DNA of 64,000 nucleotides from Aporrectodea caliginosa (taxonomy: Eukaryota; Annelida; Clitellata; Crassiclitellata; Lumbricidae), in the NCBI GenBank assembly GCA_020284085.1, contig JACEVL010000062.1, forward strand, positions 3,915,110 through 3,979,109, written 5' to 3'. Position numbers and translations under genes: made by a program. The notes below the pieces were generated by a model. It saw only the letters and a list, made by a program, of their open reading frames with translations. It was not told the origin of the DNA and searched no databases. Positions 53,820 through 64,000 of the stretch are shown here, in pieces (within the stretch, counting starts at the first letter, position 1; each line of letters starts with the position of its first letter).

Positions 53820-54030
53820 AATCTAGAGCGGAAGCAGGTTCATGATTGAGAAAGGCAATGCTCTACGTACCACGCAGTTGGACTCGACAATGGATCAGAA
53901 TGTTGATAGATCTGCAGAAGACCAAGGATGATGCCGCTGCTGGACTGGGCGATGGAGAAAACGGCTACAGCAAAATGAAGAAAGAGGCTCAAAATCGCGA
54001 AAAATGGCGTCGTTGGACAGTATGAACCTG
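53820..54030 (+). mobile_element. Retroelement C-terminal relic
   Basis: A frame ending EAQNREKWRRWTV resembles the AQDRxKWR...V end seen in many invertebrate reverse-transcriptase ORFs. It is short and broken. Confidence 0.45.
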
Positions 54031-54060
54031 CCTGAGGGCAGAGAACCGAAAGAAGAAGCA

Positions 54061-54142
54061 TTTACCACTGAAAGCTAATTTTGCGCCCCTTCTGCTGCGC
54101 CCAGGGCGGCTGCTTCCCTCTGCCCCTTCGTTGCGCTACTGG
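54061..54142 (-). mobile_element. MITE terminus related to 59222-59405
   Basis: GCGCCCAGGGCGGCTGC then CCCCTTCGTTGCGCTACTGG resembles the right end of the element inserted in paralog B. The other end is not evident. Confidence 0.45.
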
Positions 54143-55639
54143 AACTAACGTTGACTTAACACGCGTAAAGATTTAGGCATTTAGGCTTAGATTTAGGCTT
54201 CTTTTTAACGAAACAGAGCTGTAGGCCTTATCGGGATTGGCTAGCAGTTGACGGGCACTATCCATGGATAGGCCACGCCCTAGTGTATATAAATTCGTCA
54301 TCATCATCATCGTTATCATCACCATAGTCGTCGTCATCAAAGATCAACCTATAGGCTACCAATAGCTGAATAAATCATTTTCCTCTCAGTTCATGCGTGG
54401 TTAGCGTGGTCAGTTGAAAGGTCAGAGGTTCAAACCCTTGCTGCCAGGGCAGAATTTGTTTCAAGATTACTGCTCCACTTGCGACCCATGATCAGTTCGG
54501 CTATAATGAGTAGGCCTAGAGTTAGTCCCCGGCGCCGCCGCCATCCGCCGCCGCCGCCAGTCGCTAAGCCCTCAAGTCGAAGTCAGTCGCTAAGGCTATC
54601 GACTGGACCAAGTCACCGCCGCCGCTAAGCCCTCAAGTCGAAGTCAGTCGCTAAGCTATCGACTGCTATCGACTTTGTCCACTTAATATATCAGAATTTA
54701 TTTATTTACTACCTTACTGCCTACCTAGTACTGCTTACTTAGTTTAATAGATATACACTAACTTCCAAGGAGTCCATATTTATACTATCAACCATCGAAC
54801 ACTAATATACGTCGATGCTGTCAACAGTCAGATTTTTCTGTCACGTTATCTCACGTGGCGCACTTCTTTAATTGAAAATGGCGTCTTTTCGAAGCAAAAT
54901 ACGCTGGTTTCAGTGTCTTTTAACACGGTACAACTAAAGATAATGCCGGAAAAATTGATAATATGTTTGTGAAATTAGGGAAAATAGGCGTCTATTTGCC
55001 CTTTCGAGAGAAATCCGGTGTTTGGGTCCATTTTGGCGAACTACTGTTAAGTCTGGGTAAGACATACATGTACCTACAATAGGCGCACTAACATAGGCAG
55101 ACTTGAATGCTGCATGCTATAGTTTCTTATCTGATTTAAATGTAACGCGATAATGGTTTGATAATTTTGACTTGGTTGATGTATAGGCCAATATTTGCTG
55201 CACTATCAGTGGGAAGACTGGTCACCTGCTCTCATAGTCGCTAACTCTCCAAGAGGCTAAGAAACATGGAGTCGCTAACACATATGCTCATACTAAGAAA
55301 CATGGAGTCGCTAACTCTCGGGGCGAGCTTAACAGACACTGCTGTTCTTCCTCTCACGTAGGCCCTCTATAAAGACTAGGTCTAAACGCCTTCGAAGATA
55401 TAGGCCTACTCTACACTTTACCTATCGAAGGCCTACCTAGCTCCTTTAAGATCGAGAGGTAGGCTATATATCGTCATCATCAGAAGTAGACTTTTGCATA
55501 ATTAATTCGATTAAGATACCATGTCCAAATTCCAAAATGTCTTAATTTATTAGCCTTCTTTAATACTGAATGATTGCAAAGCCTCTCTCCCACTTACGAC
55601 TTTTCAAGTAGGCTAAAGTGCCTAAGCTGATTCGCGAAT
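54143..55639. other. No gene seen; local direct repeats
   Basis: Contains a tRNA-like SINE remnant near 54395-54455 (B-box-like GGTTCAAACCC), a CCG-rich tract (54528-54560), a duplicated 48-bp segment ending AGTCGCTAAG (about 54558-54605 and 54617-54665), and two copies of CTAAGAAACATGGAGTCGC (about 55257 and 55297). An ATGGCG near 54880 is followed by only 19 codons. Confidence 0.4.
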
Positions 55640-55929
55640 GGTTAGGCTATGCATGGTTTTGCGCAAAACCGATAATGGAATTTCCAGTCCTTTTGTCTAA
55701 TTAATTATACTGTAGTTAGCAACTGCTGATTAGAGTCTAACCAGAAAACGGATTCTTTGTCGTAGTATAGGCCTACGAGAAAAGTATATTGTCTATTTGA
55801 CCAGTTTTAGTTTAAATAATTTTATAGTTAGGCCTAAAGGGACGGTAAGCCGATGTTTTTTGTCATGTCAGTTTGAGCATCTGAATAGTAAATTCGTGTT
55901 TAGGTTGAGGTAAATGCGAAAGAAGCGGC

Positions 55930-57020
55930 GTTTTGGATCATTGGATGGATCAGGATATGATTTTTGAAAAGATGGGCCTTTATTTTTGAATGGCAAGAAT
56001 TGGAAGTGATAAACAGAGGAGCTTGAGGCAAAGGGTGGTTGGTGAACGACAGAAGGAGTGAAGAAATGGAGAATTTGTGGATTTCAGGAGGGAGATCATT
56101 CCAGGGTCACGGTGCACTAATCGTAATCGTTAACCCCAAATTTCTAAAGCGCAACTCTAGAGCACTGCTATAGTCGTATTCGTAAACTCGACATTTCTAC
56201 AGCGCCCAAAAAAGAGAAGTCGTGGCAAGCAGCTTATTCACAGGCACTTAATCAAAACAGAATCGATAGCCAGAGGGACTCAAGAGGCGCAGGACACCAG
56301 CTTATTCACGAGCGCTGCTAATATATGATATATTAGCAGCGCTCGTGAATAAGCTGGTGTTCTGCGTTATATATCCAAGTCCTGTTACTAGAGAGAACAG
56401 AGAGAACAGGAGCTGCTAAGGCGGATGTCTTCTAGCTCGAGAAGAATTGGAAGGCGCAGAATCAGTGAGTCAGGAAGAGATGAGACTAAGTTTGAGTATA
56501 AAGCCCGATGGTTGATTGAGGAGCCTGAGCCAGCGGATGGTGGGCGAGTGGTATGCCTAAGGAGCCAGATAAAGGTGATGATGGGCGACGGTAATACTGA
56601 CGACGGAACCGAACATTTGCGGACTTCAGCAGGAGATCGTTCCATAGTCGACGTGCGGTGAAAGCTGAGATGAGTAGCGACGGGGAGTCAGAAGAGACTG
56701 AGATAAGAGGATGATCGTGTAGAGCGGGTCGGGTGACTCGAATTCGCGAAGATAGGGCCTACTTGGTCTGAGAATATTGTAGGGAATTTTAGTTTTGTAA
56801 TAGGACTTTAAAGTGGATTTACCCTGGGATTTTGAGGATGACAGTTTGTAGCTTCTAGAAACGTGAAAAAATGAGCTCTGGTAGATCGACAGGTAGAGTT
56901 AGATGATTGAATGGCGAAGAGTTTGCGAAGGCATGTAGGTCGAGAGCCTTGCATTCCATATTCCAGAGACTAAGCGAACTGGTTCTAAGCACAGGCCTGC
57001 TCTACTCTGTCACTGCTTCT
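55930..57020 (-). mobile_element. LINE 3'-terminal relics, at least two
   Basis: On the minus strand WNDLPPEIHKF and SKIKAHLF-like sequence (about 56115-55960), and TSTMERSPAEVRK with AEVRKCS (about 56650-56600), recall the C-terminal WNDLP...FK..LKAHLF tail of CR1/L2 ORF2. Both are short and frameshifted. The palindrome at 56294-56360 separates them. Confidence 0.5.
56294..56360. repeat. 67-bp perfect palindrome
   Basis: Two 33-bp arms, exact inverted copies, around a single G at 56327. The arm begins ACACCAGCTTATTCACGAGC and ends TGCTAATATAT. The outer flanks extend the match with one mismatch. CGTGAATAAGCTGG in the arm resembles the LINE tail CGGTGAATAAGCTGG at about 15302-15316. Confidence 0.95.
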
Positions 57021-57378
57021 GCTCCAATTGCAAATTCTTGACTATGCTATCCCATTCACAGCAAACATGGAAAGTTTTTACACTCTGATCGGGGCAAAGC
57101 AGCATGCATGCAGATATATTTTTGATGCAACCAAAGATATTCGCGTGGTCCGAAATCTCTTATCAAGTCATTCTGTTCATATTGTGTAAATGGTTTACTA
57201 TCACTGTTCATACTTTTAGACAAAAAGTTTCTTCACTGCTATCATTAATTTCATACTGAAATAGCTAGAGTATTTTCAAGATATTTTCTGTCAGAACAGA
57301 AGTAGGTAGGCCCTATAGGGTCCATAACTAGAGGCAGGTTGATATTGGGAATTTCTTTTTTCTGTTGTCACCTTAAAT

Positions 57379-57862
57379 TAGGGCTGCGGATTTTAACGAT
57401 TAATTAATCGATTAATCGCTAAAAAGTTTAATCGATTAATTTCGGCTTGTTCGATTAATTTTCGATTAATTTTCTTACTAATTTCATGACGTCAACCGCC
57501 CTATTTCCGGAATAAACAATATGGCGAACAGTAATATTGTGAAACATTTGAGTGGAAAATTAAGCGATCATTTTGCATTCAAGGAAAATGTTGAGGGAAA
57601 AGTCGAAGGTGGCAAAATGATTGAAGATTTGTGTAGATAGAAGGTAGTTACTAGGCCTACTGACTACATTTCTCAGTTCGACAATTTGAACTTTAGCATG
57701 TCGAATGATTGAAGGATTTTTACAGTGTATACAGTCTAAATTGTTTTCACGCTTTATGTAACATGGACTAAGTTAATCAAATTTAATCGATTAATCTAGA
57801 TTAAATTTAGGAGATTAATCGATTTAAAAATTATTTTAATCAGTACATCAGTACCAGCCCTA
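57379..57862 (+). mobile_element. 484-bp hAT element fragment with ATTAATCG ends
   Basis: Exact 8-bp duplication CCTTAAAT (57371-57378 and 57863-57870), inverted ends TAGGGCTG and CCAGCCCTA, and subterminal ATTAATCGATTAATCG words on both sides. It still carries the start of a transposase. Confidence 0.9.
57521..57640 (+). pseudogene. hAT transposase N-terminus (BED-finger start), truncated
   Basis: An ATG ORF of 39 codons reads MANSNIVKHLSGK then SDHFAFKENVEGKVEGGK and ends MIEDLCR before a stop. The WDHF-F...GK pattern followed by a Cys is typical of the BED zinc finger that opens hAT transposases. Only one Cys of the finger remains; the catalytic part is deleted. Confidence 0.65.
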
Positions 57863-57870
57863 CCTTAAAT

Positions 57871-58547
57871 ATTACAAAATCTATTAAAAGTTCTGCATAT
57901 TTTCACGTTCTTAAGTACATTTCAACATCTTGAAACCGATCGCCTTTAAAGGCCAAGTTTCAACCGTGATAGTTTCTCCGGAAACCACTTAGGACATCGA
58001 CCCTTGTAGGCGTGACTAATAAAGACCTGCTGGCCAATGAGCATCTACATCAATTCTGCCTGCAGGCAGCTAAGCATGCTAGCTAGTGCCGGGCTGCTAA
58101 ACTACACCGAGGTACGGTTCAGCGACCAGCTGACCTGTGTGCAAGGTTGTTAATTTTTCAGTTCAGTTGTAGACTACTTGTAGTCCCCGTTTACTGTAGG
58201 CCTACCCAATTGCGGTGTGTCATCTGGCTTTGCCATTAAACGAATATAACAATAAGTTTATCAGCCATGCTTACAAATACGCTACAATTATTGTTTTACT
58301 TTGTATTTCTGTCTTTGTATCAGTGTATGTGAACTGAGGTGCCACAGGCCTATGTGACAGCGGTCAATCGCATTTGACAGTGTGTGTGTAGAGCATCTCA
58401 GCAGTAAGTTGCTACTTACGATGCTATAAAAATTGTCGTTCATTGCAATTACAAACGGAAAAGTACCGGTGCTGTGTTTTTGGCTCTCTTCATATCATTG
58501 GCCTATGTTGTAATGCTGACTAATTTTAAAATAAAAACTGATGATGA
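57871..58547. other. No gene seen
   Basis: Noncoding-looking sequence between two MITEs. A TTAAACGAATAT word near 58237 also occurs near 3888, at the tail of the insert in the 2487 element, and may be a shared retroelement end. Confidence 0.4.
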
Positions 58548-58555
58548 ATTTGGTT

Positions 58556-58768
58556 CAGTGTGATTCTCGTTAACGATAACGAAAATGTTCGTTAACGAAA
58601 ATAACATGATTTCGTTAACGATAACTATAACTATAACTAAAAATATCATTAACTATAACTATAACTATAACTAAAAAATAATACTAACTATGACTATAAC
58701 TAAAATTAAAACGATTAACTATAACTGTAACTATAACTAAAATAAAATCTGTAAGGAGAATCACATTG
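58556..58768. mobile_element. 213-bp hAT-like MITE with (ACTATA)n core
   Basis: Inverted ends CAGTGTGATTCTC and GAGAATCACATTG; flanks ATTTGGTT and ACTTGGTT (7 of 8). The core is a hexanucleotide AACTAT array with GTTAACGATAACG words on the left. Confidence 0.85.
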
Positions 58769-58924
58769 ACTTGGTTTTGAATTAAGACAAAAGCGAGAAA
58801 ACATAGTGGCGAAAGTATAAAGACCAACGATCCACAATGATCTTGACACAGGGCTATAAAAGTGTACATAACGTAATGGCTTACTTTCCCCATTATATCG
58901 ACGAGCATTGCTAGATTCGTTCGT

Positions 58925-58933
58925 TATAATATG
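58925..58933 (+). promoter_or_regulatory. TATA-like box of small membrane-protein gene B
   Basis: TATAATATG lies about 100 bp before the ATG, aligned with TATATAAG of paralog A; the TATTCCAGAT and CTTCAGAA words downstream are shared. Confidence 0.55.
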
Positions 58934-59025
58934 TATTCCAGATAACTGACGTCAGTGCATTGGACTGAAGCTTCAGAAACATCTACTTCTAGTGTCATCA
59001 TTTTCTCCTCTACGGTACTGAAGAG

Positions 59026-59289
59026 ATGGCTGCAGGACCCTTTGTGGGACTGTTTGCAGGAGGTCTAACTGCTGCTACAATAACGTTGGCAGTAACGACT
59101 GCAGGAGTCACCCTTTCAGCATCTGGTGACTCGGTTTCGAACATTATCAATGCAATAGCCTTTGGTGTCGCGCTAATAAGTTTAGGAATTTTCATATATT
59201 TGATAAGCGAGATTACGAGGCCGTGGCGTAACGAAGGGGGCAGATGGGGGCAGCCGCCCCCGGGCGCGGAATCAGAGGGGCACAATTAG
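59026..59289 (+). CDS. Small Gly/Ala-rich membrane protein, paralog B with MITE-derived tail
   Basis: An intronless ORF of 87 codons starting MAAGPFVGL in the same context (AGAGATGGC) as paralog A. Residues 1-64 align with paralog A: a first hydrophobic segment, a shared AGVTxSAxG turn near 26-34, and a second segment (about 38-60, IAFGVALISLGIFIYL). From about residue 65 the sequence is MITE: the tail (RPWRNEGGRWGQPPP...) is encoded by the GTGGCGTAACG terminus of the element at 59222-59405, and the stop is also inside the element. The conserved promoter and 5' UTR suggest both copies are or were transcribed. Function unknown; the basic tail of paralog A is lost. Confidence 0.6.
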   Translation: MAAGPFVGLFAGGLTAATITLAVTTAGVTLSASGDSVSNIINAIAFGVALISLGIFIYLISEITRPWRNEGGRWGQPPPGAESEGHN

Positions 59290-59405
59290 CTGTCAGTGGT
59301 ACACAGCGCTCTGACAAGAACGATTAGAAGTCAACATGAAAATTAAAAGGGGGAGCAGACGTCAACCCTTGCTCCTGGGCGCTGAAACCCTTCGTTACGC
59401 CACTC
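59222..59405. mobile_element. MITE inserted in paralog B
   Basis: Inverted ends CCGTGGCGTAACGAAG and CTTCGTTACGCCACT. No clear target duplication remains. Internal GGGGGCAGCCGCCCCC is a further short palindrome. The paralog A locus is the empty site. Confidence 0.85.
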
Positions 59406-60535
59406 CTGAGAAGCTCTGACAAACATAATAAAGTTGGTGCTATATTTATAATATATATAGTGTACTTCGCTATTAGTTGGACTCGAATGATAATCTTCTA
59501 TGAACTCGTCTAAATAAAAACAGTGTATGAAGTAGAAGACACGAATAAATTGCTACTTATAAAAAGAAATTCCATACTTCAAATATATTATCCAAAGCAA
59601 TACTTCATGTAATTTGTTCACATAGAACAACCGTGAATTGATCTTCAAACAATGAACCGAATTACCCGAAATATCCTTACTTTAGTTACAGCAGCGTATA
59701 AAGTACAGTATAATTATGTGCATTTGTGTAATCTGTGTCATTAGTTAAGTTATTAGTTAATTAATAGTTAAGCTTTGCATAACTCCGTTCCTTTATTTAC
59801 TGCTGGCCACATTATCATTTATTACAAAATGTTCTCAGGTGGCCATGGTTAGCGGGAACTCGGGCAATAACAGTAATTCATTTATTTCGGGGGTTGAACG
59901 CGTAAGCTCTCCCTTAAATACGTCCATGGTTGTACTTGTTGCGCTTTGGCAAACACTGAAACAGATTGGATTGCCACTCTGTGTCTACGACATCCCTACA
60001 GTGATGTCCATTATAGATATTTCAGCATTTACTTACAGATTACCTGTTTTTCTTAATTAGCATCAAATCATTTGCATCACTTAATCGAGCTTGTTAAAGT
60101 GTACGCTTCTGTGCGCTACTTGTAGGGTTCTATACTATGTGCTTAAATAAATAGACCTCCATGTAAAATATGTTGTAAGATCTTGTGATGACATGGACAA
60201 TTCACATAATGAAAAAGTTTTACGTTTACTTAAAGTTAAAATGTTAAAAATTAAAGTAATTGGACCACCAAGCATACATGTATGTTAAATTGTTAATGTT
60301 TCATGCTCCGATAAACTATCTAGCATTTTAGTAATAAATGTAGACTAGCAAATTGGACAATGTATGCAAACGTGGCATTAACAGACTATTATTTTACTTA
60401 ACCAATAAAAGCATTATGTTTTGTTCAGTGGTTATCTTTTTAAACTTGTAATCAGGTCGATGTGTTGTTCAGCGGGGATCAGTGTTAGGTCCACTACTGT
60501 TTTTAATTTGTCTGTGATTTCAATGAATTAAGAAT

Positions 60536-60805
60536 CAATATATCGCAAGGCATCAAAGGTTGTATAGGTTTTTCAAGACTGTTTTTATTTAACCAAATGC
60601 ATCATAGAATAATATACATGCTACATTTTATATCAGTGACACGAGAAAGGAATGCCGATTAAAAGTTTTCTGCTTGAACAGTATACAAAGTCTTCAGGAA
60701 TTCTGTTAAATATTCGCTGTTAAAAGAAATACTATTCTACTCTGGATTCATCATGTATAGTTTGTCTGTGCCATCTTAGTTCAGAGCGTCGACTCTGTTG
60801 ACGAA
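60536..60805. other. 3' flank of the tetraspanin gene
   Basis: TTTATT near 60584 is AATAAA on the minus strand, a candidate poly(A) signal for the CD63-like gene. No other feature seen. Confidence 0.4.
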
Positions 60806-63800
60806 CTAGACATATTCATATCCTCTGGCCATGCTAGACCTCAGCAGACATGCAACAACGATGAACACCACCTGAAACAATCAAATCGATTCATTGTAGT
60901 TATACTTAAACAAAGACAAGATGCAAGTGAGACCTTAAGGCCATGATGGCTTAGGTACCATTACACAGAAGAGCAGAAAAGTAAGCAGCAGGGACGAGTT
61001 TTTAATTTCTTTCGCAGTTAAAATACCAGTAGATAGTTATATATACTGGCGCAGCAGAAACGTAAATTAGGATCGTGGAAAGAGTCCGAAAGACTAAGTA
61101 GGCCTAAGACGAAAGGTTTTTACATTCTGTAAATCGCTGGTATAAAGGCCTATAGGCAAAGAAACTGCGCTCACATAATGTAGGGCCTATTCATATTGGC
61201 TATTGCATTCCTCTTGCAGACAGAATGAATGGTCCTAGTGACAGATTTTATTAGCTTAAAATCATTAAATAATTTTCATAATGATAATAGCTTTAAGCTT
61301 ATCTAAGCATAAACGAATATTTTTAAGAAGTAAAAGAGGTTAAGATTGAGTGGTAACCATAAGAACTCTTGCTACTTGCCTCATGTGGCCCAATCCTAAG
61401 CGTCGTCACAGTCTGTGACCATCATGTATGCATAGGCCTACTTGTAATCAAACAATCGTCTTTTATGTAGGCCTACCTTTCAAAAGCGCTGCCTACGCTT
61501 GCGTTATCTAGGCTTGAAAGCCTGTGTGCTCAGTGATCTCCTTTAAGTTCAATAACCATCACATCTCAGTTTGAGCCTTGTAAATTGTACATTTTTGAAA
61601 CCACCCACGGATGGCAATGCATACAGACATACTCTTGTAGCAAGACAGACGCATCTAGACCTACAGAGAAACAGAGAGACAGACGGGCAGACACGCATAG
61701 CATTCATGAGCCTACCTGAACGACTACAACTGCGATGACGACTCCTATCAAAATCCCGACGTACTTCTTGATCAAACTGTCAACCTTATTGTCGCAACCC
61801 TGAAACACATTATATGTGACAATCAATCAATCAATCAATCAATTTATTGTTCCCAACAATAAGATAAGAGACAACCGTGCATAATGGGTATACGGCCTAT
61901 ACATCGCATTCAAGAACACATAGAATTGAATTCTATTAAAGTCAAAAACACCCTGATGTTTTATTATTATGTAGTTATATGCTACTTTGTTTCAGCTCTC
62001 ATGTAGTCCTTATGTTTTGCCGGAACCTTTTCAAAGCACAGAATTTGTTAAAGACATGCTGTATTGGCTAACCTGCTCAAACAGTAGCCCATCTAATTAC
62101 ACACAGAAGTAACGGTATTGTAGCGCTAAACGACATCCTATGGCTTTGCCAGGGCAATAACGACGATCTCACCATACCATACCTTAGAGGCTTAGACCCT
62201 ACACTTCTGTCTAAGCATTGGTACGTTTCAAGTAAAGCATTGAGATTTTGAGAAAGCAAACAAAAAAGGTAACAAACGCTGGATACATAAGAGATATGAA
62301 CTTCTTAACTTGTATAGACCTAGGCTACTCAGGTTATAGTGCGAAATGGTTATAGGCCTAGTGCGTTGATTACTAGACTACCAGTTATATGCTTAATTGC
62401 TTCTAAACAAAGGACTCTGCATCAGGCGGACATTTATTTTGTAGCTCTAAGGATCTATGAACTACGAATTCAACTCTGTCGAAGGCGGCTCTAATTGTAT
62501 AAATCGCATAATGCTAAGTAAGTCATGTTCTCTGTATGACTAGGTGACTATACATGTATATATGTATATATTATGTATATGAAAATAATAGGGTTAAGGT
62601 TTATCACTTAGGTTTAATCTAGTAACGGTTTATCTTTTTTGCGATAGCTTTCTCTGGATTGAATCAGCCCATTGAACAGTGGTGCTAAGTCTCGTCTTCT
62701 GTTGTTATTCACTTCTTACTTAAGTCGCCCTACCTAGCGGGACTATTGTAACTTCTGTCACTTCTGTGTCCCATTTTGTTGCTAATGATGGGAAATAATT
62801 ATGTTATTCTTTTTTTGCTTTTCAATGGTTCCAATAGAAAAAGAGTTGAACTAAAGACAAATTTTCAACTGATCTGCGCGTATTAATATTAGTTCCCTAC
62901 CTCTGTGTAAACGTATGTGGTGCGTTCTGCGCTGTCGTTTTGGTAGGCATATTTACGGCAAATGGTGACGTCTTTAGGATGACCCGATTGGTTGACTGTG
63001 CAGCAAGTCTCTGGCACGATCTGAAGACAAGGACACACAACAGACTTCAGTCAATAAGGCAGTTTAATGCAGCGTAGTGCAGTTAAGAACAATACGTTTA
63101 AGTACAAAACAATAACAATGACACACATCCCAATACAATTTCTATCAATACAGTACAATATTAAGCATGCAGTGATTGTTACGTATGCAACTGTATGTCG
63201 CTTGGGCTACATTTCACTAACGGGCGAGTTTTTACAGCTTTAATCGGATCACAACTGATGCCGTAAGGTTTTTCTTATTAAGCAGGTCCTTTTAACTGAG
63301 AAAAGTCTTTTACTCTGAAATTGCGATGTTTAGCGACTCAAACACTATTCACCGTGACTGCTTGCCATATGCAGCCCATATTATAGGACTCATATTCCCA
63401 TTATATGGGACCTGTACTTATTTACTTACTTACTTACTAATATAGGTGATGGTCAAGTGAATATGCCTTAATGAGTGAACTGAGTGAGATAGAGTGTAAA
63501 GGAAGAACAACAAAGGTAAGAGAAAAGAGCCTTGTGGAACTTTGCCAGTGGGAGATCAATGTTGAGATGAAAGAATACATGCATACTGTACATAATACAC
63601 ATGCTTTGCATACTGTAAATACTATACATTCTATACATACTATGCATACTATACATACTATACATGCTATGCATACTATACATAGCCTACTATACATACT
63701 ATAATACTATAATACTATGTATACTTAATACATACCCTACCATACTTATAGGTCCTACATACATGCATACATACATATGCACCTCGATAATGAATTGTAC

Positions 63801-63879
63801 TTACGTTATGAGTGTCGTTGTTCCATTTGCTCAGCTCCCAATCTTTTGGTCCTTTTTCAGTTATGCCACAACAGTGCAG
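60806..63879 (-). CDS. CD63-like tetraspanin, 3' four exons (5' part off window)
   Basis: Coding exons in transcript order: 63879-63805, 63020-62901, 61799-61716, 60871-60806, all with GT/AG and phase 0; 114 C-terminal residues. Tetraspanins organise membrane microdomains. Visible are the large extracellular loop with the CCG motif (LHCCGITEKG), the second Cys pair (VPETCC) and a GC before the last helix (TEGCDNKV), as expected for disulphides. Sequons Asn-Asp-Thr, Asn-Gln-Ser and Asn-Asp-Ser could carry N-glycans. The fourth membrane helix (VGILIGVVIAVVVV...) is followed by a short tail ending GYEYV, a tyrosine sorting motif like the GYEVM of CD63, which targets late endosomes and lysosomes. 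The first three helices and the start codon must lie beyond 64000. Assignment to CD63 rests on this tail and loop spacing. Confidence 0.9.
61826..61853. repeat. (AATC)n microsatellite
   Basis: Tetranucleotide run followed by TTTATTGTTCCC; on the minus strand this looks like a (GATT)n retroposon tail in the last intron of the tetraspanin gene. Confidence 0.85.
63570..63725. repeat. (CATACTATA)n-like minisatellite
   Basis: Imperfect CATACTATA and CATACTATG units over about 150 bp in the intron between the first two tetraspanin exons seen here. Confidence 0.85.
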
Positions 63880-64000
63880 CTAAAACAAAAAAGCAACAAA
63901 TTCTACTTTTGCATTGATACGGTCTCTTGTTTACGGTACATAGGCCTACGTAGGCCTATATTTGTTCTCATTCGATTTTGAAATCCAAAAGACGCCTATT

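Larger units (their letters stand above)
55640..60535 (+). repeat. Segmental duplication, copy B (expanded)
   Basis: Blocks match copy A in the same order: GGTTTTGCGCAAAACCGA with TTAGGCCTAAAGGGACGGTA (about 55655-55860), the small membrane-protein promoter and ORF (58880-59290), the 3' flank, and the LINE fragment (60395-60535). Between the first and second blocks LINE relics, a palindrome and MITEs make this copy longer. Confidence 0.75.

Noticed and set aside
54880..54940. Short ORF MASFRSKIRW as a first exon
   Set aside because: It stops after 19 codons and has no donor site in frame.

Overview
This is a eukaryotic nuclear window. Genes are split by GT-AG introns and LINE, SINE and MITE remnants are dense. 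The recognisable genes (JMJD7, ERCC8/CSA, CEPT1, a CD63-type tetraspanin) are ordinary metazoan genes. Their family resemblance, the many cut-and-paste MITEs, and the very frequent octamer TAGGCCTA in some segments suggest a marine invertebrate deuterostome such as an echinoderm or hemichordate. The phylum is an inference and was not tested.

Layout. 1-7.9 kb: no host gene seen; two hAT-type elements of about 1.5 kb (2487-4007 and 4380-5931, each with a perfect 8-bp target duplication), a small MITE and microsatellites. 7.95-13.65 kb (minus): complete JMJD7 in 8 coding exons. 14.2-17.7 kb: two LINE 3' fragments and two MITEs, one Mutator-like. 18.3-21.2 kb (plus): an unrecognised single-exon ORF of 315 codons followed directly by a 57-bp minisatellite and a related 45-bp one. 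21.8-26.0 kb (minus): complete ERCC8 in 5 coding exons, tail-to-tail with the orphan ORF and head-to-head with the next gene. 28.05-40.86 kb (plus): complete CEPT1-type choline/ethanolamine phosphotransferase in 8 coding exons. 43.4-46.2 kb: a nested transposon stack. 46-49.9 kb: repeats only. 49.9-60.5 kb: a segmental duplication carrying two paralogous, intronless genes for small Gly/Ala-rich membrane proteins (50706-50909 and 59026-59289), with MITEs and LINE relics between them. 60.8-63.9 kb (minus): the 3' four exons of a CD63-like tetraspanin, whose 5' part lies beyond the right edge.

The four recognised genes are unrelated housekeeping genes (protein lysyl hydroxylation, transcription-coupled repair, phospholipid synthesis, endolysosomal membrane organisation), and nothing here shows a joint pathway. 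The least ordinary parts are the pair of small membrane-protein paralogs, one with its C-terminus replaced by a MITE; the orphan ORF with its minisatellites; and a transposon record clear enough to order insertions by their target-site duplications. All splice junctions were called by eye from GT/AG sites, phase and family resemblance. No alignment or transcript data were available.
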